DNA of 64,000 nt, taken from positions 5,394,501 to 5,458,500 of the forward strand of contig OX485805.1 in assembly GCA_950295325.1 (NCBI GenBank). Direction: 5' to 3'. Below are positions 1 through 13,335 of this stretch, in pieces. The position numbers and the translations under genes were made by a program. Position 1 is the stretch's first letter; each line of letters begins with the position of its first letter. The notes under the pieces were generated by a model. It ran no database searches. It saw only the letters and a list, made by a program, of their open reading frames with translations, and was not told the origin of the DNA. This DNA is from Polytrichum commune. Taxonomy: Eukaryota; Streptophyta; Polytrichopsida; Polytrichales; Polytrichaceae.

Positions 1-1569
1 ATCTTACTAAATTGTTGTGTTATATATCAAGTGATATAATTGCTCAACATACACTTAACCATAATCAATTGCTAGTGTATCTAAGTTACTCTACTAACCT
101 TATCTTTCTATAAAGATCAATGAGATTACCATATTTAAGTCACACAAGTAAATGATTGCCTACATAATGAAAGAGTTAATATTAATGAAAAGCATCATGA
201 ACGTAAAACAAACTATGATGGGTTTCTCAATTATATTAATATGATGGTATTAAATTCAACAATATCAACTAATGACTCCAATAGTGGAAATCAACATTAA
301 GAGACTACACAAAGAGTCAAAGGATGAGAGAATTGGTTTAAGAAGCTCATGAGGAGAGTGTGAAGATTGATTATTGAAAGAAGGCCACTAAGGATTACTT
401 GATTCCATGGCTAAGTGTTACATACACAAGAGTGACTACAAAAGATCATTCGTTACTCAATTATTTGGTTAATTGAAGAAGAAACTACTCAACATGGTCA
501 CTTGAATACTTGCAAAAATGATTTAATATAAAAGATCACTCGGCTACATGGTTACTTGAATATTTGGAAAATAGATATTACTCAAAGAAGTTACTTGGAT
601 ACTTGTAAAAACAATGCTCAAAAGAGATTATTTGGATACTTTGAAAGAAGTTACTTAAAAACGTTATTTGGATACTTGAAACTTTGATATTTAGTGTGAT
701 GATGGACAAAATAACTACATAGAACTCACCCCTTGAATGCTACTTGGTGCTACCTCGTGCCAGAAGTTGTAATATTTGAGGGTCGACTCCGTGGCAAATT
801 ACAAGAAGTTTAGCAATCAAGCAAGATTAGACTTCTATCACTACAAAGGAGCTTAGGAAAAAAGATTAAGAAACAACCATGGTAAATGAAGAGTCACAAT
901 CTTCGAGGAGGGGTTGTGTGACTACAACCAACACTAAGTAGTAACATTTGACCTTAAGAGACAACTACAACATATGAAGAGCTCCGACACCTAAAGGGAG
1001 TTCGATTCAACCAAGTTAAAATACTAAGAGTAACATTGACTTGATAGGAACCACTCGAAGAGATATCACCAAGGGAGGGGTCCATCTTAACAAGGAGCCT
1101 TTAAAATAAGATCAATGGTTCCTTGATGAAAATGTCAAGGTAGAGGAGTTTCTAAAAGAATTCTTCGTCACCAACAACACAAAAGAAGAAGCCATCGACA
1201 GGAGTTTGAAGAAGTACAATAAGTGATCAACGAGGATAATATGTAGACAGTTATCTCGATCCAGACGACACTCTCAATCACTACGATATGGTCAACCTTA
1301 AAAACAAGTACATGTAGTTGAGCTCCGCATTTGCATGGCTAGCCCATCGAGGCCTCAATCATTCTCTTTGTTTGGTGTATCCAACTTTGCCCTTGATCGG
1401 ATTCAACCATAATCACCCTTGGTTTGCAACAATTCTACCTTGGCAAGGATATTACCATCACATGTGGAAATAGGAATATGCTGATATAATTTCTTATCAC
1501 GTATAGAGAGAACACCCTCTTTGAAGACATTTGCGTCTCTTCAAAGGTTGTGCACCTCTATAGCATGAG

Positions 1570-1601
<32 letters not shown>

Positions 1602-3766
1602 ACCCTCCATTGGATTGCAATGTAGCGGCCAATAGCCAATGATTTGGTTGCATTCCCCAACACCTCGTCATTGTCTTCATGCACAACCAATTTTTTTGCA
1701 AACATGTAAGTAGAAACAAATATAGGCATAGGCATTGCACATGTAGAATTGTTGTTGAAAGTTGATATGATTGCATATGCAAGCATGACTGTATGAAACT
1801 TCACTGTTGCAGACATTGCATTAATAATGGTATTTACAATTGGTGTAAAATTTGTATCGACATTTATTACTATAGTAAGTTGAAACTTGTAGTCAACAAT
1901 CCACCTCCGACACCTAGTCACATGGTTATGTCATCATTAATAGACAAATAGTCTGAGTCATGATTGTGGTTATTTGTGAAATTCTTTTTAAGGCATGTAC
2001 AGTCAAAGGTTTCATAAAAAATAAAATGTCTATTAAAAAATGATTTGTTAATCGATTCCCAACGGAGTTTACCAAGAGTCTATATGTTTTTAATACTCAT
2101 TGCAACTTGTAAAAAACATTAATGTAAGTTTGGCTATAGTTTATGTGTATAGATGTTTAGGATTTATTACATAGGCAATATATTTTGTAATATACATGAC
2201 ACATGTCAAAGTGAATATTATTTATGTCCAAAATAATAATAATAATAAAATAAAGGGAATATATTTTGAAGATAAATTGCAATTATTAGATGCTCACCCT
2301 AGTATAATTTAATAAATTAAATATGCCAATCATGTAACAATGGCTCCTACCAAAGTACAAAATTTCATGTCACTAACTTTTTAATAATGGAGGGTGTGTA
2401 GGGATGTAAACTTACACTAAATGCCCATGGGTCTAACAAAGTAATTTTTGATGTATACTACTCCTCATTGTTATATCACAATATGTTAAGACACCCTTCA
2501 AACAAAGGAAACTTGGGATAGAGCATTGCAAGCTAGAGCGGAGGGAAGGAAGAAGGACAAATAAAAACCATTACCGTAGAGCAATAGCATGCAAGCACCT
2601 AGGAGCGGGAGGGACGACGAAGGCTTTGGGCAACATGTAAGTGCAAGAGGGTTTAAGTTGTGTCCCTCCGCTGCATTGCCTTGAGAACACAAGGGGAACA
2701 TGGTTGGCCTTTAGAATGCAGGGGAACACATTGGGAACTAGAGCAACTCAAGACCCAACTTAAGACCCCCGGCGTTGTCGCGCACCTCTCCATGAGGAGT
2801 GCCCGAAACACCATGGGCACAAGGGGGACCCTGGAGTGACACCCGGGACTTGTGGCGCCGTTGGTGAGAGGGCCCAAGTGATCCTAGTGTGGGTGAGGGC
2901 CCCGGGCGTTGGGAACGTCTCCCACCCACGAAGATTAGGAGGCACAAGGGTAAGGCCATGAGTTATGCGTAGCTCATGGCGTGGTGATTCTAGAAAGCTC
3001 AAGAACACCTCAATCGGAGGTGTGAGCTAGGAGTTATGGCCATTTGAGTGGGGCGCTGTCCCGGGACAGCGCCCTGGTACAGCAGTGCCTGGGAGTGATT
3101 CCCGGGACTGCCAAGGTTCAAACAGGCATAACTTCCTCAAGACTTGCTCAAATGGGGCAAGAGAGGAGTCCATCGGCATCTACGTGAATCGTAGATGAAG
3201 ATGGAGTGGTTGGTTGTTATGATCAGACATCATACAAGGAAGTTATGATGGTCTGAAGCTGCTGGGGGGGGGGGGGGTTCTAGGCCCAGCAGCTAAAGGA
3301 AAATGTCCACTTGGCCCCAACTCTTGGTAGAGAGACAAGAGGTTGGTTGACGGTGGGGTAGGGGCCCCGCGTGAAGTCCTAGAGGCTTATATGGGTGAGG
3401 TGGTGTGGCCTCACCCACCCGAGGCCGAACGGCTCGGCCTTCATGGGCTTTGGCCCATTGTGAGGCCATAGTTGCCTAGTATGGTTCGGGTTGTTGTAGT
3501 GTTGCTCCGGCAACGCGATGATCAACATGGGATTGGACTTCCATGGACGGAAGTCCACATCTAGGAATGGGTTACCGATTAAGGGGTGAGTCCCGAAAGC
3601 AAAGTAGGAGGGTTGGTTCCCTCCTATGAACTATAAGGTCCGGGGTAGGAGGAGCTAACCATTAGCATGGCGGAATGCGAATGGTTAGCGCTCGTAACCT
3701 TTGCTAGAATTGAAAATTGGCAAGATTGTCAAGGGGGGCTAGCAAGGGTTGTGACAGGCATTGTAG
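1..3766. other. gene-poor AT-rich DNA with a GC-rich patch
   Basis: I see no convincing gene. Roughly 480-720 contains degenerate repeats of a motif like TTACTTGGATACTTG, the same kind of wording as at 4,080-4,600, which suggests decayed copies of one repeat. From about 2,600 to 3,700 the base composition becomes GC-rich (runs such as GGGCCCCGGGCG) and includes a run of 14 G at 3,264-3,277. The short open frames on the minus strand here have no recognisable domain. Old retrotransposon sequence is the most likely explanation, but no gag or pol motif could be read. Confidence 0.5.
1573..1600. repeat. (AT)14 microsatellite
   Basis: Uninterrupted dinucleotide AT repeat of 14 units, read directly. 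Confidence 0.95.
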
Positions 3767-4823
3767 TGTAAGACCCCTAATCTTAGAACTCCAATACTTA
3801 AGAAGTTTACTTTGGAAGTAGTTGGAACACACTACTTAGCCACCAAATATTAATGGAAAAATAAAATTTTGAAGATGGTTAGAACTTTAGTATATAACAA
3901 TAGACTAGATATTAAATTTAGATTATATAGACATAATGTGACTATACAAAGACTATATAAATGGGGAACTAAGAGATCCTATTACACTTCATCCAACCCA
4001 ATACAATTTATATCAAGTGTTAACCAAAATCTCTATAAGCATGAAACCACTTGAGGCTTGGAAATTATAATTAGATACTTAGACTTGATACTTGATACTT
4101 GAAACTTGATACTTGGAGCTTGGTACTTGTTCACTTTGAGATTAACACTTTGAGGTTAACACTTTGAGATTACTTAGAATTGAGCATTTCTTACGGATAC
4201 TATGAAACTACTTAGAATTGTAAAGCTTGAGACTTGAGCATTTCTTATAGATACTTTGAAATTACTTAGAATTTGAAAGCTCAGGATTTGAGCCTATCAC
4301 ATGGGTACTTTAAAATTACTTAGAAATTGAAAACTTGTAAAATGATATTTGGGATACTTGGACACTCAATTTACTTGGATATAAGTCAAATTTTACTTAG
4401 AACAAGAAGATTTATAACTTAGAACAATTTGGAAATGGACAATTTCATTACTGAAGACATAAAGGATACTTAGATGCTTGCAACACAAAGAGTTGAAGAC
4501 TTTGATAAACTAAATCACTTGAATGGTTGAATCACTTGGAGATTTAGTGTTTAAATACTTGGACTATGCATTGTGACTTGATACTTAGCCAAAATTATAA
4601 AGAGACATCTGAACAAAACATTATATATGACCCAAGGCGAGAACTTAAATCAAAGAGGCTAAGGGTCTAGCTGCACTTAAAAGTCCCAACCCAAAACCGG
4701 TTACAAAGTGGGTGACATTTTAGCGTGGAAATTGGGAAGGGCTTTGTCTTACGGACCCAACCTATTGTTTGCAACCTAACACTCAATACTAACCAACCTT
4801 TACTATTTTGGGGTCACCATACA
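3767..4823. repeat. possible LTR of a Ty3/gypsy-like retrotransposon
   Basis: The segment starts TGTAAGACCCC and ends GGGGTCACCATACA, giving the TG...CA ends and imperfect inverted termini usual for plant LTRs; starts of the TGTAAGACCCC kind are common in plant gypsy LTRs. No matching 5-bp duplication flanks it, and no primer binding site or polyprotein was found next to it, so it may be a rearranged copy or a chance match. The boundaries are inferred only from these short termini. Confidence 0.3.
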
Positions 4824-7800
4824 GGTAACGACTCACCACTTGCCAATTTTTAGCTTATAGTATATACAAAAACCATGGCAATGGAGTATGCACATGCAAT
4901 ATTGCCATTTTATAGACCCAAACATTGAGTTTTTCGTCCTTGATTTGTGCACTTTTTGGACCTTGAAGCATTGGTAAGCAATAGTTATCCAACGTGACTA
5001 ATGCAAAATTATTTTTTTGCTTGTGTCTTTAGATTTCAACACTTGTAGAAAACAAAAACTACATATCATGCACTACAAATTTTTGGAATGGTATTCCTTC
5101 ACATGCTTTGTGTGCAATGGAACATGTCTTGACGATTGCATATGGTTCTCTACTTACTTGCATTCTTCACTTGGGTCTACTTTCTTACCTTCCACTTTTC
5201 TATGGGATGTAGAGTGTGCAATCAAGGCCCAAATAACTTTCACTTCCTCCTTGCTAGCAATTGTTGTTGTGATTGTGTAATCCATGACCATTAATGCTAG
5301 GCATATTATACTCAAACCACATATTTTACATGGTTATTCTATTGAATTGTGTGTAAATCATTGGATGCCACTAGCATGCTTGTACTTGTAGTCTACATTA
5401 TGTTCAAAGCCGCTATCATTCTGTGTAATGTCTATTTTGGGAAACTATCCAATATCTTGTAGTTTATTAGATTATAGGAATTCTACAAGCGTCAGAGGTG
5501 TTATAATTAAATATGGATACGACAGGTTCGTATCCTTCACATGTGTGTTTATGTTGGACTTAAAATGAACAGATGACATGTCTACATGTTTATATTTCCC
5601 TTTAGGATACACTAGGATTAGTATTGCATTTGAATCCCCTATGTCCACTTGTGTATACATGATTAAATCATGTGGCAAGCATTGTCAAAGCTACTGAGAG
5701 TGGCATTAAATGAGCAATCAACTAATAAGGTACAAAACTTAGAAATTGTTGTTATCATTTTGCACTAGGTGTATGTGTATTGCAATTTTTTTGAATACAT
5801 GGCCTCCTATGCTACACTTGATAACCAAAAGTTGCAGACAAATTATCTTAATCTTGGTACACTTGTGAGATATTATTCTCACATGTGTGTATCTTTTACA
5901 TGTGTTACTCCCTTGATTCTAATTGATTCCTTTAATGTAGCCTCAAGTTCTTTGGGTTTAGCCTCCTTACATATTGATCTTCCCCACCTTCACAATTGCT
6001 TTGATAATGAGCTTGATTGCATGTTGCATCATCTATTTTTATTACATTCTTCCTCTTTGATGATCTTTCCGTTAGATTCCTTGCTTTGTTTTGGTTGAAC
6101 TATGGAGTTCATCGACAACAATGAAGATTAATTGCTTCCTCATGGTGTGGAGCACATCGCTCGCGAAATGCAAGCCATTGTTGGCGGGAAGCATAGAACT
6201 CTAAAACACGACTTGGAGTCCCTTGAGGGCGCCATCAAGTTGTGGATGTATGAGCATTGTGATTTTACCAAGGCAGATGTTGATTTTGCCATTCAACATC
6301 TCAATCCAAATATGCTACAAGATCTTGCCAAGTGTCCCAATAATTTGGATGTTTCTAAGGGTTAGCGCTACGCAAACCTTGTATGCTATGGTGCCACTAT
6401 GTTTGTGAGATCATGGACTTGCATGAGCAACGTGCTTGCTAGGGGCTGCAAATCATTCCGAAACACATGTGATAGGAAACGATCACTTCTAGATTGCCCC
6501 AATTGGGATGCGGTGAATGAACCTGATTATGGTTACCTCTTCAACACATGTGAGGGTTTTGAGTAAGCTATGTTTATTTATTTGTTTGCAACCAACATAA
6601 CATTACCCAACCCCCTTGGTGAGTTGGGTGGACCATGGACAAATCTTGCGAGATGCCAAGAATATAAGCTGGATTCAATCTATTTCGGTTGAACAATGAA
6701 CAATGCCATCTCAATGCAACACACTGCAACTTATATCACCAACAATACAACATGAGGTAAGAAGACTCAGGGCTATATTAGGCATGGAAGTGAACTCTTT
6801 CACTAATTAGTGTTATGGAATCACGAGGGCAATGAAATTGAGAAAATAAAATCATATTCACATATATATAGTGTTCCAACATGCATTTTGGTAGGCACGT
6901 ATTTTCTATATGGTACATTGTATATTGTGTACCATCCCCAAAATATCTAAGGTATGTAGTACGTGCCTTTTGTGGTTGGATAGTTTGGGGTTTGTAGTTG
7001 GATGTTAAATTCCCCTTTTCTCCTAAGGATGCATTTCATCGAGGAAGAAGATTATAGACCACCATTGACTAAATTCTAAAGATAGTTATGAATTTTATTA
7101 TGAATTTTATACTAGGCAATGGCCACGGGCAAGCAAGCTTGCTTCCACCCTCAAGCCTAGGTAACCTCCTACAAGCTACCAACCACACATTGGAGGATCA
7201 TTTTCCTTATACTTAAAAGTCAAACCATTTTTGGGAAACACCTTGGCTGCATATACTTTCTCTCCATATATCATAAGGGTGGGCTTATGCTAGTGTCCGA
7301 GACCCAAGAAACTCCAAAATCGAGAAATATGATAAGTTGAAAGCAAAATTTTGTGACCAAGCAATTTACACTAGGGTTCGGGTCCAAAATACAGAAAAAT
7401 GAAGTCAAGACACTAACGTGGCATCGTTTTCCTGCAAATATGAGCAATCCCCACTCAAAAAGTAACTCCTCCTAGTTTGAAAAACTAATCTTCAAAGCTT
7501 GGGTGCAAATCTTGAGTCCGAAAGTAAGGCCCACACATGGTCTATTGGATCCAAACCCTAGTGTAAACCCCACCTATAAACAAAGTCTTTCCGGTACACA
7601 AAATTTTCTACTCAATAGATGGGCAAAAAAAATCCTTTCCGTAAGGGTAACGTGGGAGTGTGAGAAAGTAAACGTAACATGCACATGACTAAAAGACTCA
7701 TTGAAATTGAAAAAGACTTTCTTACACTAACTTGGAGGTTGCCAACAAAGAAAGCAAGCCCCACCAAACTTCGATTCCACACTAACTCAACCTTCACAAT

Positions 7801-9904
7801 TTCTACCTTCAAAATTCCCTTTATCGATTCATCACAATTTGCAAGTTAGTACTTGACACACCCAGAGTTCAAAGACACATCCAAAGCATTTCGAATTCAA
7901 AAAGCTGTGGACTCCAGCTTCAATCTACTACCTGTCTGCAAATGTGTAAGCACCTACCTTGATGCCAACAACTCAAAAATTCCATGCGATTTCAAGTTGC
8001 TAAGTTGCTTGTCGTTTGAAATCAGTTGTCTGACCTTGTTGGGGTTGAAATCTCCCATCGTGTAGAAAATCTGCCTGATTCACATGTAACTTACACGTTA
8101 TCAGATTGAAGGAAATTTGTGAAGGTTCAACTTTTGTGTAAGGTACTAGGTTTTGTGGGGTTTGCTCGCAGGAATATTCCAGTGCTGATTTTTTCCCATC
8201 ATGTCGAATTTTTGGGCTTTGTTCTAGTGTGATACTTACATCTAGTGAAGTTAAATTCTGGACTTTGTGTTCTATCGTGATACGTACATTGAAGGTTTGA
8301 AAAGGAAAGTGTGGAGTTTTAGACTCACAATGTAGTGATATTGTATGTAAGTTATAGTACACGTGGATTTGCTTGCTTTGGAACTTTGAGATCAGAACTT
8401 TGCATTTGTCGGTATGAGGTTTGACCAAGTTGGCAACCGTGTAGGGAGGTGCCACGAGGTAGTGTCTGATTCGTATGTCTTTTTATAAAAAAGAACACTT
8501 ATAATCAATTATCTTGGTTTTAGCGGTGTTAATTTGCCCTCTCCAGGTGGATTAGAATTTAGAGTCAGCAAGCGAGTAGGGAGTCGGCAGGTGGGGAGGT
8601 TTCATGTCACTGTGGATTGAATCGAATCGAATCGAATTTGACTTTGAGGAAATTGGGGGAAGAAAGTAAGTGTTTAGAAAGGTGAGCACACTAGGGCTTC
8701 ATGTTGGTTTTGTTGTTTTGTTATGAGGGGTGAGCTTGGTGCTGGTTCGAAAGCTCTTCATACCTTAAAAACCCTAGAACATTGAAAAATTGGGTTGGGA
8801 GGTTTTGGCCTTGAACTCAATTATTCGCCCTAGTACTCAAGATGCTTCTGTGCAAAAGGGTTTTGCAGTTTGAGTGAGCTTTGGGCATGGTGGCCATTGG
8901 TTTCTAATTTAGTTGAGGCTATGGTAGCAAGATTTCTTACCTCTGTTCAACCTCAAATTTTTCTTCTGATTCTGTATTCCACAAGTTTCTCTAACTCAAA
9001 CTCGATTGCCTTTGATTGCTTTTGATTGCCTTCTGTTTTGAATCTGTTGGGCATTCCAGGGACTTGGACAATTTAGTACCACTTTCTTTTCGGGTGCAAA
9101 TATTTTTGTGAGGTTTATAGGTTGTTGACGATGTGTTCAGGAGACAGGTACTAGGTGCATTGTTAGCTTTTCCAAATTGATGAAGCTTACGATTTCAGCA
9201 TTAAATCTCTAGAACATCAAACTGTTAGTTGGGTTGGGAAGTTTTGGCTTAAATTCTTCACCCCCAGTACTCGCTAGGGTTTGCGATCATGGGAGTGGAG
9301 TTTGACCTTGAGGGCATGGTGTGGTTGCCAAATTCTATTTTCTATTTTACTTCAATTCTCTTACACTTCTCTGAATCTTTTCAAGCCTCCAAGTTCTCTA
9401 CACTGTTTATTTAGTCTTTGAATTCCCTTTTGTTTTGAATCTATTTAAAATTCCAATGACTTCGTCTCAGAAGTTTAGTGGTACCTCATTTCTTCCTGCA
9501 TCTCATAGCAAAATGACCAGCCTTTTGATGTGAAGTCCGTGTTGACGATACATGGATTCAACTCACAATTCAACTGTTTCGATTCTTGCAACTATAAAAC
9601 ACAGAAACAAAAGATCAAATTGCAACCGAATGTTTGGTAGGCGTTAGTTCAATGGTGATGTATTTCATCGTAATTGAATCAATGTATTTAGAGGTGAATT
9701 TTGGGGATGATCACAGATTATTCTGACATGTCACCGCCATGGGGTATGCAGATTTGGAGACGATGCCAAGTACAATCAAAGTGGTCCCCTAAATCAAGAT
9801 AGAATGTGAAAATGGCAAATGGGCGTCAATTGACAAGAACTGATTGAATCCTCCGATCAAACAGTCGGACTTAATTTGCAGTTCTGAGAGTTTGGGTGGT
9901 CATC
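4824..9904. other. long stretch without a supportable gene
   Basis: AT-rich DNA with short open frames only. The best candidate for former coding sequence is around 6,130-6,365, annotated separately. The stretch 7,500-9,900 has T-rich plus-strand text that looks like untranslated or intron sequence but shows no domain, repeat or mobile-element end that I could recognise. Confidence 0.4.
6132..6365 (+). pseudogene. fragment of an unknown protein
   Basis: A 77-codon frame begins without a good ATG context and shows protein-like composition (EHIAREMQAIVGGKH, then KLWMYEHCDFTKADVDF). It ends at TAG, but the same frame continues beyond the stop for a further 35 or so codons of plausible protein. 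An upstream ATG at 6,102 in another frame is followed quickly by a stop. I read it as a piece of a broken gene, possibly from a retroelement; the family is not recognised. Confidence 0.3.
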
Positions 9905-9905
9905 A

Positions 9906-9974
9906 TGGAGCAAGATGAAGTGGCCAGGCCACTGGAGATGGAACAACAGAATTTGGAGACTTCACATTTATTGG
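9906..9974 (+). other. candidate first coding exon of an unknown gene
   Basis: An ATG at about 9,906 opens a short Glu/Gln-rich frame (MEQDEVARPLEMEQQNLE...) that runs into TTG|GTATGCC, a plausible splice donor. A second short frame beginning MDDLQNPLLP at 11,957 could be a later exon of the same gene. No domain is recognisable and no continuous model could be built. Confidence 0.25.
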
Positions 9975-11470
9975 TATGCCTTGTTTCTTCCTTTTTGGTT
10001 TTTAATCATGGTAGACTTTTTAGCCTTTTCTGTAAATTATTTAGGATTTAGGATTAGGATTCAAGGTTGATTAAAGTGGTAATCCCCCCTAAGCACCTAT
10101 AAAGCCCTATGTGGGGTTTTACATGCACGAAAATGTGTACTTGTATCTTGAATCAACTCATTCATCAAAAAGTGCACGTTTTTCAATTGGTTGATTACCT
10201 CAATGTAATAAAAGATACGGGTTCAAAAACTCAACCTGGGTGCCCTTGGATGCACCTAAGCTAGATGGGTTTTCAATCGTACCTTTTTCCAGCTAATTGC
10301 ACTTCTCCAGGATATGAAACATATGATTAGTACGAGATGGTTAGTGAATTTCAAATGAAGGCCATATCCACTTTTTTCATATTTTTTGGAGTTCATATGA
10401 CTGTGTTATTCACTAAAAAAATTGAAGATTCTAGTGCTCATTAAATGGTCATATCGGTCCCCCCCCCCACCCAATTATGTTGACCATTGAGCCTAGAATG
10501 GTTATCATGTTTTGAGCATGTAGTCCAACCTCTTCTAAACACATGTTTTTTTTTTAGTATTTGTTCTTGGAGCCTCACCAAACCACATACCACTCAAATA
10601 TAGGTTTCTGATTAAGATAAGGAATTGAATTAGGCGCTTTTTCCTTATGTACGCCAATGTCACATATGACTACATTCTTATCTCCTCCTTGACAAAAGAT
10701 TATGTGCAATATAAAGTTACAAACCCATAAATACAAAAAAAGAAAAAGGAAAACCCATATATAAAGACTTGGTGAGGACTTGTAGAAATGGTAGTAAACT
10801 AGGGCCCTTAGACCTTTAGGGTGAATTGTGATGAAACTTCAATTCAAGGTAAAAAAATTGGCTCTATGTAATGTGGTGATGTGATAATGATCAATTTTTT
10901 CAATCAAAGCAACAGCTCACCACAAGGACGCATGCACGAAGCAATTCAAGTAGATCAAAAGAGTACGAGCAAAAAAATGATGGCAGTCTTTAGTACTCTA
11001 TCCTCCGGCCGTTGCCAACCCCACTCCACGAATGTTTTTGTCTGTTTTTATCACATTGTGAGGCCTTGTTAGATAGAAGCACACATCATATAGGAGTAGC
11101 AAATTTTGCATTAAAAAAAAATGGAGTTTGAGCCGCATCTCGAGGTGAGCTGATTTACAGTAGGTGAAAGGAGTGTCTTACAAATCGATCATAACTCCTA
11201 AATACTCAAAGGGTTTCGCCCTTTCATAAGATTTTCTACTATAGAATGATGTTTTATGGTGTCAAAATGCATCTTGTGCTTCTTTAAAGTGGTTAGAGAT
11301 GTTTTGAGGACTCTATCAACCCAGTTATATACGCAAACTCCTTCATGAGCTCCATATTTATTGGCTTAGCAACATTTAGTAAGGATGTGCCATATGTAGG
11401 CAGGCCTCTTGGAGGGCTTATGTTTCATTTGAGGTCTCCATAAGCTGAATGAAACATGTGTTTAGAGAAT

Positions 11471-11492
11471 GGGTTTAGGGTTTAGGGTTTAG
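11471..11492. repeat. interstitial telomere-like repeat (GGGTTTA)3
   Basis: Three head-to-tail copies of the plant telomere unit TTTAGGG. Such short tracts (telo-boxes) also occur in plant promoters and 5' leaders, so it need not mark a chromosome-end fusion. Confidence 0.8.
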
Positions 11493-11956
11493 GTTTTTCA
11501 TCCCTGTTTTTTTTTTTCATTTGATTTCATTTGGAGGGTACCGAAGACATCACTCGCAAGGTTAAGTGCTTAGCCCTCCTCCCTCTCCAATGTATTTCTT
11601 ATTTTATTTTCACCCTGAAGGTTAGCCAAGCCTCCTCCGACCTTCAACCAACCTCATTCAGAACATAGTCTCGTAACCTTCATTGTGCTCGATGAATGAG
11701 CATGTGCCCATCATGTCGTTTTACAGTACTAGTTGGTTACAAGAATGTTATAGTTGTCCAAGCTGGAGTTTTGCAGCTTTCCAGCGGAGTTCTAGTTTTT
11801 TTCAATCTAAATGTGAGGAAACCAACTTACTATGACTTGTTGCTGTCTGCAACCAAACACTTTTTCTTTGTTATCCTAGGTTGATATAAAAAAATGAGTG
11901 CTTAAATGTCCTAAGAGCTTCAAGGCTTACTAAGTACCATCTATCAGAAAGAAGAT

Positions 11957-12286
11957 ATGGATGACTTGCAAAATCCCTTGCTGCCTGCCATGATAGTGGC
12001 CCCCTCAACCTTTTCTGAAATTGAGGTTGATCAACCTTCAGCTCTAAAAGGCAAGAAGTTTAGGGCTTTGCACTCGATGAGAAATGCAGCGCAGAAGGGA
12101 AAGAGGAAATATTTACTGTGGAAATGGAGCGTCTGTAGGCTCCTAGTACGCCTCAATGGTTTTTCTAGGCAGTTTGGGGGTGAATCCTCACAACAATGCG
12201 TTAAATTCGGGGTTAGTGCTGCAGAAGGGACCCCATCCCTCTTAGACTGCCGTTTCCCTGGGTTGTCGCCTCTTGCAACCTTCTAA
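11957..12286 (+). other. 109-codon open frame, function unknown
   Basis: The first 60 codons read like a genuine small basic exon (KGKKFRALHSMRNAAQKGKRKYLLWKW) preceded by AGAAGAT and an ATG. The remainder is less convincing and may be intron. It lies 2 kb downstream of another short Met-initiated frame (9,906) and 2.7 kb upstream of the kinase-NB-ARC-LRR gene. It matches no family I recognise. Confidence 0.3.
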
Positions 12287-12831
12287 TCTCACCACCTCCA
12301 TATTGCTCACTTCACCTTCTACTTGCTCATTTTTACTATAAGAAACATTATTGTTTAAGGTCAACCTTAAGATTCCTTCCAAGAACCTAAAAACAAGATG
12401 GCTTGCATGGAATTAGGGTTTGGAGCAAGCGACTAAGGGTGAAAGGAATGGGATCCCCCATGCAACACTCTACCCAACATGAGGTAGTTGGGACATGTGA
12501 AGGGATTAGAATTACGTTTTTTCCAGCTAAGTGGGGGTTATGTAGACCTGGTAACATGACCTTCAAAGAAATCAAGAGGGGTTCGGATTTGTCAAATTGT
12601 GAGGAACTGGTTTATTGTTTTGTTTTTTGGGGCACGCACAACACCTTGACCCGACAAGATTTACCAGCTCTTCAATAATCTTGGAAGCAGACGAGTACTG
12701 CAGCGAAATGTTGTGAAGATATACAACGTCAAAGGGCTTTGTTGCCCATAAAGTTGCACTCTTGCCATTTTCGTACTTTAGATCAATGTTAAATAAACAG
12801 TAAATATTTGAACTCATGTTGAATTAGCCGT

Positions 12832-13335
12832 TGGGCAAATTTTGGATCACCCATGTGAAGACATTGAGCCAGAAATGGTCTATAACGACATTGATTCAAC
12901 ATTACATGCTGACCACTTGCATTTGTAATGGAAACCCTGACCAATGCGTAGTGCGGACTCTAGACGAATTTCGCACAAGCTGCGAGGAGCCAATATGGTA
13001 AATTTTAATGCTTTTGGAGTATTCAAACCTAGGACAGGTGCAAGCATCTAACAATGTGTATGCTTTCTTTGTAGTGTGCAGTGTCTTTGATACATTTCTT
13101 GCTTCAACAAATGACCAGATTTTGTGCCACCCAGGCTTCTTTCTCTTGTGTGGTGCTTTTCCACCCGTTTGTGGCTAAGCTATTCCTACACAGAAGGAAC
13201 ACCTGAAGGATCTGTATCAACGGCTTGGTGCGTAATTTCTCACTCATGCGATGCGGGTGGAAAATCGATTGCTTGCAATTATCTATTCCATTATCTAGGA
13301 GTACTTCGACAAAATTGTTTGTCTGCTTAACTGCT
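12832..13335 (+). pseudogene. decayed exons of an unknown gene
   Basis: Between about 12,832 and 13,003 a plus frame reads as protein (GKFWITHVKTLSQKW..., with two close cysteines) and reaches a plausible donor ATATG|GTAAAT. After a candidate acceptor near 13,078 another frame reads CSVFDTFLASTNDQ... but soon meets stops and changes frame; HLKDLYQRL and THAMRVENRLLAIIYS are visible in the following frame. The pattern is that of a broken gene rather than chance, but I cannot name the family. Confidence 0.3.

Noticed and set aside
8000..8455. 151-codon minus-strand frame
   Set aside because: No recognisable domain and no supporting splice or start context; the plus strand here looks like untranslated sequence.
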